Made by a program: the position numbers and the translations under genes | In this document: positions 55,802 through 63,901 of the stretch, one piece after another | How the letters are laid out: the number at the start of each line of letters is the position of its first letter | Position numbering within the stretch: position 1 is the first letter of the stretch | The notes under the pieces: generated by a model | What the model saw: only the letters and a program-made list of their open reading frames with translations | The model's database searches: none | Told to the model about the DNA's origin: nothing | Source: Streptomyces lavendulae subsp. lavendulae | GTDB lineage: Bacteria; Actinomycetota; Actinomycetes; Streptomycetales; Streptomycetaceae | Length of the DNA: 64,000 nt | NCBI RefSeq assembly: GCF_002803845.1 | Contig: NZ_CP024985.1 | Coordinates: 3,038,001 to 3,102,000 of the forward strand | Direction: 5' to 3'

Positions 55802-55847
55802 CCCTGGCCGGGCCGTTGCCCTGGCCGGGCCGTTGCCCTGGCCGGGC
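55801..55847. repeat. 17-bp tandem repeat after the kinase gene
   Basis: GCCCTGGCCGGGCCGTT is repeated at 55801-55817 and 55818-55834, followed by a partial third copy from 55835. It starts at the kinase stop codon. Each unit contains the palindrome CCGGGCC/GGCC, so the array can form alternative hairpins. Confidence 0.7.
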
Positions 55848-56035
55848 GGGGTCGGGGGTGGCCGGGGTCGGTGCCGGGGCGGGGTGTCGTCCGGGACTGC
55901 ATGATTTATGGTGCCCTGTCCGGGCCTCCAGTGGCCTGTCGGCACCTCGCGCCAACAAATCACGTTTTACGTCCCGGCCAACACCCCACCCCGTCCCCGC
56001 CCCCGGCCGGGGCACATTTCCACCCTGGCCAGGTG
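55848..56035. other. Intergenic region without a recognisable gene
   Basis: The stretch between the tandem repeat and the 65-bp direct repeats includes an A/T-richer patch (TGCATGATTTATGG near 55900) and several GC palindromes. Short open frames lack ribosome sites. I see no supported feature. Confidence 0.4.
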
Positions 56036-56168
56036 AAATCCAGCCTCGCCGGCGTTTGAGGCGCGGGGGTCCGGGGGCTGGCCCCCGGCAGGCGGCCCGC
56101 ACGAAATCCAGCCCCGCCGGCGTTTGAAGCGCGGGGGTGCGGGGGCTGGCCCCCGGCAGACGGCCCGT
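56036..56168. repeat. Two direct copies of a 65-bp streptomycete intergenic repeat
   Basis: Copies at 56036-56100 and 56104-56168 differ at only a few positions. Both contain ATCCAGCC[TC]CGCCGGCGTTTGA and the internal palindrome GGGGGCTGGCCCCCG. I recall this type of sequence as a dispersed intergenic repeat in Streptomyces. Each copy folds into a hairpin at its 3' half and may stabilise or end transcripts from both sides. Confidence 0.75.
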
Positions 56169-56188
56169 ACACCGACAGCCCCGCAGGG

Positions 56189-56458
56189 TTACGGCTTCGG
56201 GGGTTTGGTCCACGGCCAGCGCGGCTTCGGTTTGCGGCCCGTCGGGGTGAAGGCGTACTTCCAGCCCTTCTGGAGCCCCAGCCGCTTCGAGTAGCCCGCC
56301 GGGACCCGTTCGTACAGCAGGACCGTCGGGAGGCCGCCGTCCGGGGCCGGGACCGGGATCTCGTACCACTTCGGGGGGTGGCCGGTCGGGCCGAGGAGGA
56401 TCGGGAGGACCCGGCCGTCCATGGGGCCGCCCTCGAAGGGGGTCGGTTCGCTTCTCAC
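56189..56458 (-). CDS. Small basic conserved hypothetical protein
   Basis: 89 residues from a GTG at 56458, or ~77 from the ATG twelve codons on. Soluble, Pro- and Lys-rich at the C-terminus, containing GHPPKWYEIPVPAP and TVLLYERVPAGYSKRLGLQKGWKYAFTP. No domain is recognised. It starts 10 bp after the TetR gene stop on the same strand and may be co-transcribed with it. Confidence 0.55.
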   Translation of the reverse strand: MRSEPTPFEGGPMDGRVLPILLGPTGHPPKWYEIPVPAPDGGLPTVLLYERVPAGYSKRLGLQKGWKYAFTPTGRKPKPRWPWTKPPKP

Positions 56459-56468
56459 CCCACCAGTG

Positions 56469-57182
56469 TCACAGCAGGTGGGCCGCCTCGGAGACCACCG
56501 GGATCACGCGGCGGGCGAGGACGCCCACGGGGCCGTCGGCCGACTCCAGGGCCAGGGCGGCCCGGGCGGCGGACGCCGTTTCGGGGTCGGTGGCGGCGGT
56601 GGCGGTGAGGAGGGCGATGAACTGGTCCAGGAGCCAGTCGCGCAGCTCGCCGGCCTCCGGCTGCCTGCCCTCGTCGATCCAGATCAGGGAGGCCGCCTCG
56701 ACTGCGGTGATCCACGTGCGGACCATCATCCGCAGCCGCGGCCCGGGCGTGGGGACGCCGAGGTGGACGAGGATCTGGTCGGCGGCCGCGCGGCGGATGC
56801 CGTCGACGGTGGCGGTGGTGCGGGAGGTCTCGACGACGCTGCCGCCCTGGAGGAGGGCGGAGAAGCCGGTGTGGTGTTCGTCGACGAAGGCGAGGTAGCG
56901 GTCCAGGGCACGGGAGAGCCGTTGGGTGAGGGGACCCTGCTGGGGCTCGGCGAAGCAGAGTTCGAGGACGTCGGCGGCGGAGCGCAGGGCGGCCTCGTAG
57001 AGCTGCTGCTTGCCGCCCGGGAAGTAGCGGTAGACCAGCGGCCGGGAGACCCCGGCGGCCTCCGCGACGTCGTCGAGGGAGACCTCCTCCGGTGCCCGGT
57101 GCGCGAACAGCGACAGGGCCGCGTCGAGGAGTTGGGCCCGCCGCTCCTCGACGCTCAGCCTGCGGTACGCGCGTACGGTCAT
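56469..57182 (-). CDS. TetR family transcriptional regulator
   Basis: 237 residues. The N-terminal helix-turn-helix reads RRAQLLDAALSLFAHRAPEEVSLDDVAEAAGVSRPLVYRYF. The C-terminal all-helical ligand domain ends in RRVIPVVSEAAHLL. TACCCT (57189-57194) ends 6 nt before the ATG, so the mRNA is probably leaderless. It lies 23 bp downstream of the AurF-like gene on the same strand, and the natural targets are the two divergent diiron genes, through the CTTATAAG palindrome at 58176-58183 or nearby sequence. Confidence 0.88.
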   Translation of the reverse strand: MTVRAYRRLSVEERRAQLLDAALSLFAHRAPEEVSLDDVAEAAGVSRPLVYRYFPGGKQQLYEAALRSAADVLELCFAEPQQGPLTQRLSRALDRYLAFVDEHHTGFSALLQGGSVVETSRTTATVDGIRRAAADQILVHLGVPTPGPRLRMMVRTWITAVEAASLIWIDEGRQPEAGELRDWLLDQFIALLTATAATDPETASAARAALALESADGPVGVLARRVIPVVSEAAHLL

Positions 57183-57205
57183 GCACGCAGGGTAGACGAC
57201 GCCCC

Positions 57206-58135
57206 TCAGGCCAGGAGGCCGGAGCTCTTCCACAGCCGGCGGCCGACTCCGCGCAGTACGCCGATGTCGTCGAGGAAGTCGGTGAGCCGTTTGGCGCCGG
57301 TCTGCATGACCTCCCGGCGGTGTCCGCTGGCCTTGACCTGGGCGACGGCTTCGCGCCGGTCCAGGCCGATGTTGTCGTAGACCTGGGGGTTGACGAAGGC
57401 CAGGGAGAAGACGCGGGCGGCCTCCCCGCAGCTGATCCGGGTGAGTTCCTGCTCCCAGCGCGGGGCGGTCAGCATCTGGCGGCGCAGTTCCTCGCGGGCG
57501 TAGCGGACGTGGCGGGCCTCCTCGATGACGTGGATCCGGGTGACTCCGCGCACCAGGGGCTGGATCCGCTCGTCGGGGAAGGTGAGGCGCTGCATCCAGT
57601 CGAGGATCTCCTCGCCGAGGAGGGTGCAGGCGAAGGAGCCGGGGGTGGTGGAGACCGTCTTGAGGATGCGGGCGAGGTTGTGGTTGACCCGGGAGACGGG
57701 GTAGGCCGGGGTGCCGCTCTCGCGGATCATGCGGGCGAACATCATGGAGTGGCGGCACTCGTCGGCGATCTCGGTGAGTGCGTAGCGGACGTGGTTGCTG
57801 GTCAGGGACTTGTCGTAGATGTGGCGGACCAGCAGCTGCATGAGGATGATCTCGAACCAGATGCCGAGGGAGCCGAGGGCGGCGGCTTCGTGGCGGGAGA
57901 GGTCGATGCGCTGCTCCTCGCCCATCTTCTTCCACAGCGGGGTGTCGTAGAGGGAGAGCAGTTCGGGCGGCCAGTAGTACTTGCCCTCGATCGGCGGGGC
58001 GTCCCAGTCGAGTTCGCGGTCCGGGTCGAAGGAGTGCTTCGCGGAGGATTCGAGCAGTCGTTCCGCGACCTGCTCGCGGTCCTTGAGCAGGCCGAGGGCG
58101 TCCCTCAGCGCGGCTCGTTCCGTCACTGTCGTCAT
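57206..58135 (-). CDS. AurF-like diiron N-oxygenase family protein
   Basis: 309 residues from an ATG; a GTG four codons upstream is possible. Helical diiron protein with iron ligands in two E-x-x-H pairs: Glu126-His129 in ADECRHSMMF and Glu206-His209 in HVIEEARHVRYAREEL. Additional Glu95 is in IWFEIILMQ and His202 near the second site. AurF-type enzymes oxidise aryl amines or hydroxylate lipid-like substrates with O2. The substrate here is unknown. It is divergent from the ferritin-like gene at 58296 and lies upstream of tetR. Confidence 0.87.
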   Translation of the reverse strand: MTTVTERAALRDALGLLKDREQVAERLLESSAKHSFDPDRELDWDAPPIEGKYYWPPELLSLYDTPLWKKMGEEQRIDLSRHEAAALGSLGIWFEIILMQLLVRHIYDKSLTSNHVRYALTEIADECRHSMMFARMIRESGTPAYPVSRVNHNLARILKTVSTTPGSFACTLLGEEILDWMQRLTFPDERIQPLVRGVTRIHVIEEARHVRYAREELRRQMLTAPRWEQELTRISCGEAARVFSLAFVNPQVYDNIGLDRREAVAQVKASGHRREVMQTGAKRLTDFLDDIGVLRGVGRRLWKSSGLLA

Positions 58136-58153
58136 GGCTTCGGGCACCTCGCG

Positions 58154-58224
58154 GTCGGGTTACCTGCGGTCACCTCTTATAAGACTGCCTGTCAGCAAGG
58201 GCGTCAATCCCTCGCGCACGACTT
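58154..58224. promoter_or_regulatory. Divergent promoter region of the two diiron genes
   Basis: The 160-bp gap contains CTTATAAG (58176-58183), a perfect 8-bp palindrome. On the minus strand TTGACG and TCTTAT are 17 bp apart, a reasonable promoter for the AurF-like gene that overlaps the palindrome. A TetR repressor binding there would block it. On the plus strand TTGACC near 58225 may belong to the other gene. Confidence 0.5.
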
Positions 58225-58295
58225 GTTGACCCCGCGTCTACCAACGTGTGACGCTGCCAACCACCGCATCCCGCACGGCAGTCGAGGAGGCGTCA

Positions 58296-59420
58296 GTGTC
58301 GACGCACGAGCTCTACACCACAGCCCCGGGCGAGGGCGTCTGGCAGGTCCCCGCCACCGGTTCGGCCCGCTTCGGCTGGGAGTACGACGGAGGCCGCGAA
58401 CGTCTCCTCGCGCTCTACCGGAAGGGCAAGGACAAGCAGTGGGACGGCGCCAAGCGCATCGACTGGGGCATCGAGGTGGACCCGTACGATCCGCTCGGCA
58501 CCCCCGACGAGGTGCTGACCCTCTACGGCACCCGCCACTGGGACAGGATGACCGACCGGGACAAGGGCGAACTGCGCCGGCACTACAGCGCGTGGAACTT
58601 CAGCCAGTTCCTGCACGGCGAGCAGGGCGCCATGGTGTGCGCGGCGCGCATCGTGGAATCGGTGCCGGACCTGGACGCGAAGTTCTACTCGGCCACCCAG
58701 ACCATGGACGAGGCCCGGCACGCCGAGATCTTCGGCCGCTTCCTGCACGAGAAGGTCGGGATGCTCTACCCGATCAACGACAGCCTCCAGGGACTGCTCG
58801 GGGACACCCTGCGCGACTCCCGCTGGGACATGCCGTACCTGGGCATGCAGGTGCTCATCGAGGGCCTGGCGCTGGCCGCGTTCGGCATGATCCGCGACAC
58901 CACCGACAAGCCGCTGCCCAAACAGATCCTGGCCTACGTGATGCAGGACGAGGCCCGGCACGTGGCCTTCGGGCGGATGGCCCTGCGCGACTACTACAAG
59001 CAGCTGACCGACGCCGAACTGCGCGAGCGCGAGGAGTTCGTGATCGAGGGCTGCTACCTGATGCGCGACCGGCTGCGCGGGGTCGAGGTCCTGGAGAACT
59101 TCGGCATACCCCGGCGGGAGGCGGAGGAGTACAGCGAGCAGTCGGAGTTCCTGCACCTGTTCCGCAAGCTGCTGTTCAGCCGGATCGTGCCCTGCGTCAA
59201 GGACATCGGACTGTGGGGCGAACGGCTCCAGAAGGCCTACCTGGACATGGGGGTCTTCGACATGGGCGACGCCAATCTGGACCTCCTCATGAGCCAGGAC
59301 GAGGAGCTGGCCGAGTCCCTCGACCGCGAACGCTTCGCGGCGGAGGAACAGGAGCGCGTGGCGGAGGTGGCCGCCGCCGTCAGGGAGGGCGCCAAGGAGG
59401 CCGAGGGGGCCGCCGGCTAG
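58296..59420 (+). CDS. Ferritin-like diiron protein (R2/AurF-related superfamily)
   Basis: 374 residues from a GTG with GAGGAGG 5 nt upstream; in-frame upstream codons lack a ribosome site. Two four-helix-bundle iron motifs are visible: Glu109 in HGEQGAM with Glu139-His142 in DEARHAEIF, and Glu189 with Glu219-His222 in DEARHVAFG. The spacing is typical of class I diiron oxygenases. Possible activities are amine oxidation, desaturation or hydroxylation. Its sister gene in the opposite orientation belongs to a different diiron family, with a tetR gene alongside. The Ala/Glu-rich tail is disordered. Confidence 0.85.
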   Translation: MSTHELYTTAPGEGVWQVPATGSARFGWEYDGGRERLLALYRKGKDKQWDGAKRIDWGIEVDPYDPLGTPDEVLTLYGTRHWDRMTDRDKGELRRHYSAWNFSQFLHGEQGAMVCAARIVESVPDLDAKFYSATQTMDEARHAEIFGRFLHEKVGMLYPINDSLQGLLGDTLRDSRWDMPYLGMQVLIEGLALAAFGMIRDTTDKPLPKQILAYVMQDEARHVAFGRMALRDYYKQLTDAELREREEFVIEGCYLMRDRLRGVEVLENFGIPRREAEEYSEQSEFLHLFRKLLFSRIVPCVKDIGLWGERLQKAYLDMGVFDMGDANLDLLMSQDEELAESLDRERFAAEEQERVAEVAAAVREGAKEAEGAAG

Positions 59421-59455
59421 CGCGGGACCGGTGGGTGCGGGCCGCCCGCGGCGGT

Positions 59456-60916
59456 TCAGCGGGTGGACAGGGCGGCCTCCATCACCGCCCGCGCGATCGG
59501 CGCCGCGGCGCCGTTGCCGCTGATGTCCCCGCGGACCGCCGACGCGTCCTCGACCACCACGGCCACCGCCACCGCCGGCTGCGGAGCGCCCTTCGCCCGG
59601 GCCCAGGAGATGAACCAGGCGTACGGGGTACCGGCGTTGCCGACGCCGTGCTGCGCCGTGCCGGTCTTGCCGCCGACCTGCGCGTCCTTGATCGCCGCGT
59701 TGCGCCCGGTGCCGTTCTCGACGACCTTCACCATCAGCTCCTGCATCCGCAGCGCCGTGGCCGGGCTCATCGCGCGGCCCAGGGTGCGCTGGTCGGTGCG
59801 CCGCACCTGCGAGCCGTCGCCCCGGGTGGTGCGGTCCACCAGGTAGGGCGTCTTGATCTCCCCGCCGTTGGCGACCGCCGCCGCGACCATCGCCATCTGG
59901 AGCGGGGTGGCCTTGGTGTTGAACTGCCCGATCGAGGAGAGCGCCAGCTGGTCGGGGCTCATGTCGGTGTCGAAGTTCGACCGCGACACCCAGGAGGGGA
60001 CCCGCAGTCCGTCGTCGTTGAACCCGAACCGGTCCGCCGCCTCCGCCATCCGGCGCAGGCCGACCCGCACCCCGATCTTGGCCATCACCGTGTTGCAGGA
60101 GAACTGCACCGCCTCCGCCATCGAGGCGTCCTGGCAGCCCGTGCCGGCGTTCGGGAGCAGGGTGCTCGTACCGGGGAGCGGGTACGGGTCGGGGGTCTCG
60201 GTCGGCGCGTCCACGTCGGTGACCACGCCGGAGTCGAGGGCCGCGGCCGCCGTCACGATCTTGAAGGTGGAGCCGGGCGGGTAGGTCTCGCGCAGCGCCC
60301 GGTTCAGCATGGGCTTGGCAGGGTCCGCGTTCAGCCGCCGCCAGGCCGCCTTGACCTTCGCGCCGGTACCGGAGAGCAGGCCGGGGTCGTAGGAGGGGCT
60401 GCTCACCAGCGCCAGGATCCGGCCCGTCGCCGGTTCCACGGCCGCAACCGCGCCCCGCTTGCCGCCCAGCCCCCGGTACGCGGCCCGCTGGACGGCGGCG
60501 CGCAGGGTGGTGACGGCGTTGCCGCCGCCGGGGCGGCCGCGCGAGAGCTCGTACCAGAGGGGGAAGGCGGACAGTCCGGGATCGGTGCCGGACAGGACGG
60601 CGTCCTCGGCGCGCTCGACGAAGCTGGTGCCGTACGTCTGGGAGGAGAAGCCGGTGACGGGGGCGTAGAGCGGGCCGTCGGCGTACGTGCGCTCGTAGCG
60701 CAGGAGCTGGCCGCTGTCGCGGGAGCCGGTGACGGGCTTGCCGTCGACCAGGATCTCCCCGCGCGGTTCGGCGTAGCGCTGGACGGCGGGCCGCTTGTTG
60801 GCCGGGTTCGCACCGTAGGCGGCGGCCTCCCAGACCTGCACCCGGGCGACGTTGACCAGCAGGGCGAGGAGCAGCAGGGCGCAGAACCACGCGCACCAGC
60901 GGATGTAGCGAATCAT
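59456..60916 (-). CDS. Class B penicillin-binding protein (PbpA-like transpeptidase)
   Basis: 486 residues with one N-terminal transmembrane anchor (about 9-26), a short dimerisation domain and a transpeptidase domain. The active-site motifs are STFK (Ser216, Lys219), SCN (273-275) and KTGTA (Lys417). It cross-links peptidoglycan. The ATG overlaps the stop of the FtsW/RodA-like gene, so the pair forms a SEDS-bPBP synthase complex. Streptomycetes have several such pairs, and this one is not linked to the division cluster or to a PASTA kinase. Confidence 0.95.
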   Translation of the reverse strand: MIRYIRWCAWFCALLLLALLVNVARVQVWEAAAYGANPANKRPAVQRYAEPRGEILVDGKPVTGSRDSGQLLRYERTYADGPLYAPVTGFSSQTYGTSFVERAEDAVLSGTDPGLSAFPLWYELSRGRPGGGNAVTTLRAAVQRAAYRGLGGKRGAVAAVEPATGRILALVSSPSYDPGLLSGTGAKVKAAWRRLNADPAKPMLNRALRETYPPGSTFKIVTAAAALDSGVVTDVDAPTETPDPYPLPGTSTLLPNAGTGCQDASMAEAVQFSCNTVMAKIGVRVGLRRMAEAADRFGFNDDGLRVPSWVSRSNFDTDMSPDQLALSSIGQFNTKATPLQMAMVAAAVANGGEIKTPYLVDRTTRGDGSQVRRTDQRTLGRAMSPATALRMQELMVKVVENGTGRNAAIKDAQVGGKTGTAQHGVGNAGTPYAWFISWARAKGAPQPAVAVAVVVEDASAVRGDISGNGAAAPIARAVMEAALSTR

Positions 60917-62292
60917 CCGGCCCCCTCCCCGGCGCTCTCGGCGGGACGGGGGCGTCGGGCGTTGTCGCTGAGCCGGACCAGCAGCGCCACGATGATCCAG
61001 TTGGTGACGACCGACGAGCCGCCCTGGGCGAGGAAGGGCATGGCCATGCCGGTCAGCGGGATCAGGCCGGTCACGCCGCCCGCGATGACGAAGACCTGGA
61101 GGGCGATGATCGAGGCGAGCCCGGTCGCGAGCAGCCGCCCGAAGGGGTCGCGCAGGGCGAGCCCGGCGCGGAAGCCCCGGGACACGAGGAGCCCGTAGAG
61201 GAGCAGGATCGCGGTGAGGCCGACGAGGCCGAGCTCCTCGCCGGCGGTGGCGAGGACGAAGTCCGACTTGGCGGCGAAGCCGATGAGGAAGGACTGGCCG
61301 TGGCCGAGGCCGGCGCCGAGGAGGCCGCCGGCGGCGAAGGAGAAGAGGGACTGGGCGAGCTGGCCGGGGCCCTCGCCCCGCTCGATGGAGGCGAAAGGAT
61401 TCAGCCAGTCGTCGACGCGGCCGTGCACGTGCGGTTCCAGGGTCCCGACGGCGTAGGCGCCGAGGGCCGCGAGGACCAGCCCGATGGCGATCCAGCCGAT
61501 CCGTCCGGTGGCGGTGAACAGCATGATCACGAAGAGGCCGAAGAACAGGAGCGAGGTGCCGAGGTCCCGCTCCAGGACCAGCACGCCCACGCTGAGCAGC
61601 CAGATCGCCAGGATCGGGCCGAGCACCCGGCCGGGCAGGAGGCGCAGCTTCCAGAAGATCCGGCGACCGGTGAGGGCGAGGGCGGTGCGGTTCGCGGCGA
61701 GGTACGCGGCGAAGAACACGGCGAGCAGGATCTTGGCGAACTCCCCCGGCTGGAAGGAGAGTCCCGCGAAGCGGATCCAGATGTGGGCGCCGTTGACGGC
61801 CGGGAAGAGGACGGGGACGAGCATCAGGGCGAGCGCGGCGGCGACCGAGAGGTAGGCGTACTTCTGGAGCGCGCGGTGGTCGCGCAGCCCCGCGACGACG
61901 AGGACGAACAGCACCACCCCGAGGGCCGACCAGCGCAACTGGTCGCCCGCGCCGCTCTCGCCGGGGGTCGCGAGGTCGAGCCGCTGGATGAGGACCAGGC
62001 CCAGGCCGTTGAGCAGCACGGCGATCGGGAGCAGGAGGGGATCGGCGTAGGAGGCCCGGAACCGGACGGCGAGGTGCGCGAGCAGGGCGGCGGCGGCGAG
62101 GCCCCCGGCGTAGCGGCCGCCGGGGCGGGGGAGGTGGCCGGTGTCCGCGAGGCCGACGTAGAGGTGGCCCAGTACGGAGATCAGGACCGCACCGGCGAGC
62201 AGCGTCAACTCGATGCCCCGGCCCTTGGGGGTCCGGGCATCGGGGGGCGGGGGCGGAGCGGGCTCCGTCACCCTCGCCGTCAGAGCGGTCAT
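60913..62292 (-). CDS. FtsW/RodA/SpoVE (SEDS) peptidoglycan glycosyltransferase
   Basis: 459 residues with about 10-12 transmembrane helices. Conserved SEDS segments are FAGLSFQPGEFAKILLAVF, ERDLGTSLLFFGLF and AATAGEELGLVG-like (LATAGEELGLVGL), plus PLTGMAMPFLAQGGSS near the C-terminus. It polymerises glycan strands from lipid II with its partner PBP. TACGTT (62300-62305) ends 7 nt before the ATG and no ribosome site is visible, so the start is probably leaderless. The first ~25 residues are Pro-rich and cytoplasmic. Confidence 0.95.
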   Translation of the reverse strand: MTALTARVTEPAPPPPPDARTPKGRGIELTLLAGAVLISVLGHLYVGLADTGHLPRPGGRYAGGLAAAALLAHLAVRFRASYADPLLLPIAVLLNGLGLVLIQRLDLATPGESGAGDQLRWSALGVVLFVLVVAGLRDHRALQKYAYLSVAAALALMLVPVLFPAVNGAHIWIRFAGLSFQPGEFAKILLAVFFAAYLAANRTALALTGRRIFWKLRLLPGRVLGPILAIWLLSVGVLVLERDLGTSLLFFGLFVIMLFTATGRIGWIAIGLVLAALGAYAVGTLEPHVHGRVDDWLNPFASIERGEGPGQLAQSLFSFAAGGLLGAGLGHGQSFLIGFAAKSDFVLATAGEELGLVGLTAILLLYGLLVSRGFRAGLALRDPFGRLLATGLASIIALQVFVIAGGVTGLIPLTGMAMPFLAQGGSSVVTNWIIVALLVRLSDNARRPRPAESAGEGAG

Positions 62293-62389
62293 ACGGGGAA
62301 ACGTAGCAAGGGTGGGGCTGGTATGTCCGCTTATGTCATAGTGTGCCGAAGAGTCGTCATAAACGGTCAGGAGTAGGGAGCCCCGGCGC

Positions 62390-62779
62390 ATGGGACCTGT
62401 GGAATTCATCGTCCTGGCCTTCCCGGAGGAGCAGCTCCGGGTACCGGCCGTCGAGGCCGTGATGGGGCTGCGCAAGACCGGGGTGGTCCGGCTGATCGAC
62501 GGCCTCGTCACGACGAAGACGGCCGGGGGCGAGGTGATGGCCGCGGAGTTCGACGAGTTCGTCGAGCTACGGGGCCTCCTGGCGGGCCGCGACGTGGCGC
62601 GGCTGATCGGCCCGGAGGACGTACGGGAGGCGGCGGAACTCCTGGACCGGGGCAGCTGCGCGCTGCTCCTGGTGGTCGAGCACGTCTGGGCGCAGGACGC
62701 GGCGGTCGCCGTACGGGCGGCGGGCGGACGGATCGTGGGGTCGGTCCGGATCCCGGCGGACCGGGTGGAGGTGGCGTGA
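62390..62779 (+). CDS. DUF6325 family protein
   Basis: 129 residues from an ATG with GGGAG upstream. It is a soluble alpha/beta protein with MGPVEFIVLAFPEEQL at the start and ALLLVVEHVWAQDAAVAVRAAGGRIV near the end, as in DUF6325. This kind of gene often precedes a SHOCT-domain gene, as here. Function unknown; a membrane-stress or regulatory role is sometimes inferred from the fold. Divergent from the SEDS gene across 97 bp. Confidence 0.8.
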   Translation: MGPVEFIVLAFPEEQLRVPAVEAVMGLRKTGVVRLIDGLVTTKTAGGEVMAAEFDEFVELRGLLAGRDVARLIGPEDVREAAELLDRGSCALLLVVEHVWAQDAAVAVRAAGGRIVGSVRIPADRVEVA

Positions 62780-63204
62780 TGTTCATCCGGCCGGTCGGCG
62801 TCACCGTCTCCCCCGCACTCCGCCCACCGGGCCACCCACTGCTCCGCGGCCTCCTCCGCCGCGCGGCGGGCGCGGCGGAGTGGGCGACGGCGGAAGAGGG
62901 CGTGGCGGAGGAGAGCGTGGCGGAGGAATTGGAGGAGGCGCTGGAGGAGGGGGTCCGGCGGGAGTACGAGGTGGAGGCGGGGACCGAGGCCGAGCGGGAA
63001 GGGCCCGGCGCGCCGGAGGGGCCCGGCGCGCCGGAAGGCGGGGACGGGGGCGAGCCCCCGACCGAGGCGGAACCCCCGACCCACCCACCCGTGACCGGGC
63101 CCACCCTGGTGGCGGAGCTGACCCAACTCTCCGACCTGGCCCGTCAGGGCCTCCTGACCCCGGAGGAGTTCACCCTGGCGAAGGGGCGGTTGCTGCGGGG
63201 GTGA
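62779..63204 (+). CDS. SHOCT-domain protein
   Basis: 141 residues from the ATG at 62779 with GGAGG 7 nt upstream; the GTG at 62776, which overlaps the previous stop, is an alternative. An N-terminal basic/hydrophobic region and a long acidic low-complexity linker (Glu/Gly/Pro-rich) precede the C-terminal ~30-residue SHOCT motif, LSDLARQGLLTPEEFTLAKGRLL. SHOCT is a short oligomerisation motif at protein C-termini. Function unknown. The intergenic part after its stop is non-coding to the end of the window. Confidence 0.8.
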   Translation: MFIRPVGVTVSPALRPPGHPLLRGLLRRAAGAAEWATAEEGVAEESVAEELEEALEEGVRREYEVEAGTEAEREGPGAPEGPGAPEGGDGGEPPTEAEPPTHPPVTGPTLVAELTQLSDLARQGLLTPEEFTLAKGRLLRG

Positions 63205-63268
63205 GGGGTCCCGCCTGGTCCGGATCAGGGAGGGTTTGGAGGTTTCCCGTCAGTCTCATCGTCCTTCC

Positions 63269-63350
63269 GCGTCGGGCCGGGCTGTCAAGGGCGCTCCTTC
63301 GTCGCGTCGCTTCGCGATGGCCTTCGGCCACCCTTGACAGGCCGACCCGC
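63269..63350. repeat. Cloverleaf-like inverted repeat
   Basis: Outer arms CTGTCAAGGG (63282-63291) and CCCTTGACAG (63331-63340) pair perfectly, and flanking GTCGGGCC/GGCCGAC-type sequence extends the stem. Inside are two further hairpins, TCGCG/CGCGA (63302-63317) and TGGCC-TTC-GGCCA (63318-63330). The fold is a multi-branched structure. I recall similar sequence in intergenic regions of other Streptomyces, so this may be one copy of a repeat family. Confidence 0.65.
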
Positions 63351-63540
63351 CACGGAATGCCAAAGACTGCCGGGAAACCCCCAAAAGAACGGTCACGGGG
63401 GAAGTGAGGGAGGGGCGGGTGGCGCAGTGATGCGAGACCCGTCTTCGCCCGGTCCCGGATTCCGGCCCCGAATGGGCATCGGTCCGAGGCCCGGGCCGGC
63501 CCAGACCACCCGACAGGACGATCAGGGCGTCCAACGAACC

Positions 63541-63901
63541 TCACGGGCGCGTCGGATCGCTACGCGCTTCGCCCGGCATAGCGTCCGGCGGCCGTCTGGG
63601 GCTGGACATAAGCCGCCCACGGCCGGGAGTCTCTGTCCCTCACGCGAGCGCGGGCCGTTTGTCCTTTTTGGGGTGCTGGATGGGCCCCGAAGGGGCTCTG
63701 ATGGCGTCTCTCGGACTCTGCGGACGACTTTGTCGTCCGCAGAGTCCGACAGAGCCCTCAGGGGAACAGGAAAGGCCCCAGGCGGCCTTCAGCCGCCCGA
63801 CAAGCGGGCCAATTACTCGCCGTGGGCGGCTTATGTCCAGCCACAGGCGGACGGCAGACGCTATGCCAGGCGAAGCGCGTAGCGATCCGATGCGCGTGGT
63901 G
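63541..63901. repeat. Long imperfect inverted repeat with 83-bp arms
   Basis: The left arm (63541-63623) and the reverse complement of the right arm (63819-63901) agree at about 71 of 83 positions by hand count, including a perfect 23-bp block (63601-63623 with 63819-63841). Weaker complementarity continues outward to roughly 63450 and 63960. No coding sequence lies inside. The element could be a structured RNA, a non-autonomous palindromic mobile element or a remnant of one. Confidence 0.75.
63711..63749. repeat. Perfect 18-bp hairpin at the centre of the long inverted repeat
   Basis: 63711-63728 and 63732-63749 are perfectly complementary with a TTT loop. A further GGGCTCTG/CAGAGCCC pair (63693-63700 with 63750-63757) extends the stem after a 10-nt bulge. 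Confidence 0.85.

Noticed and set aside
57092..61198. 1368-codon plus-strand frame from the TetR gene to the SEDS gene
   Set aside because: Crosses four recognised genes on both strands. The protein is low-complexity and no family matches.
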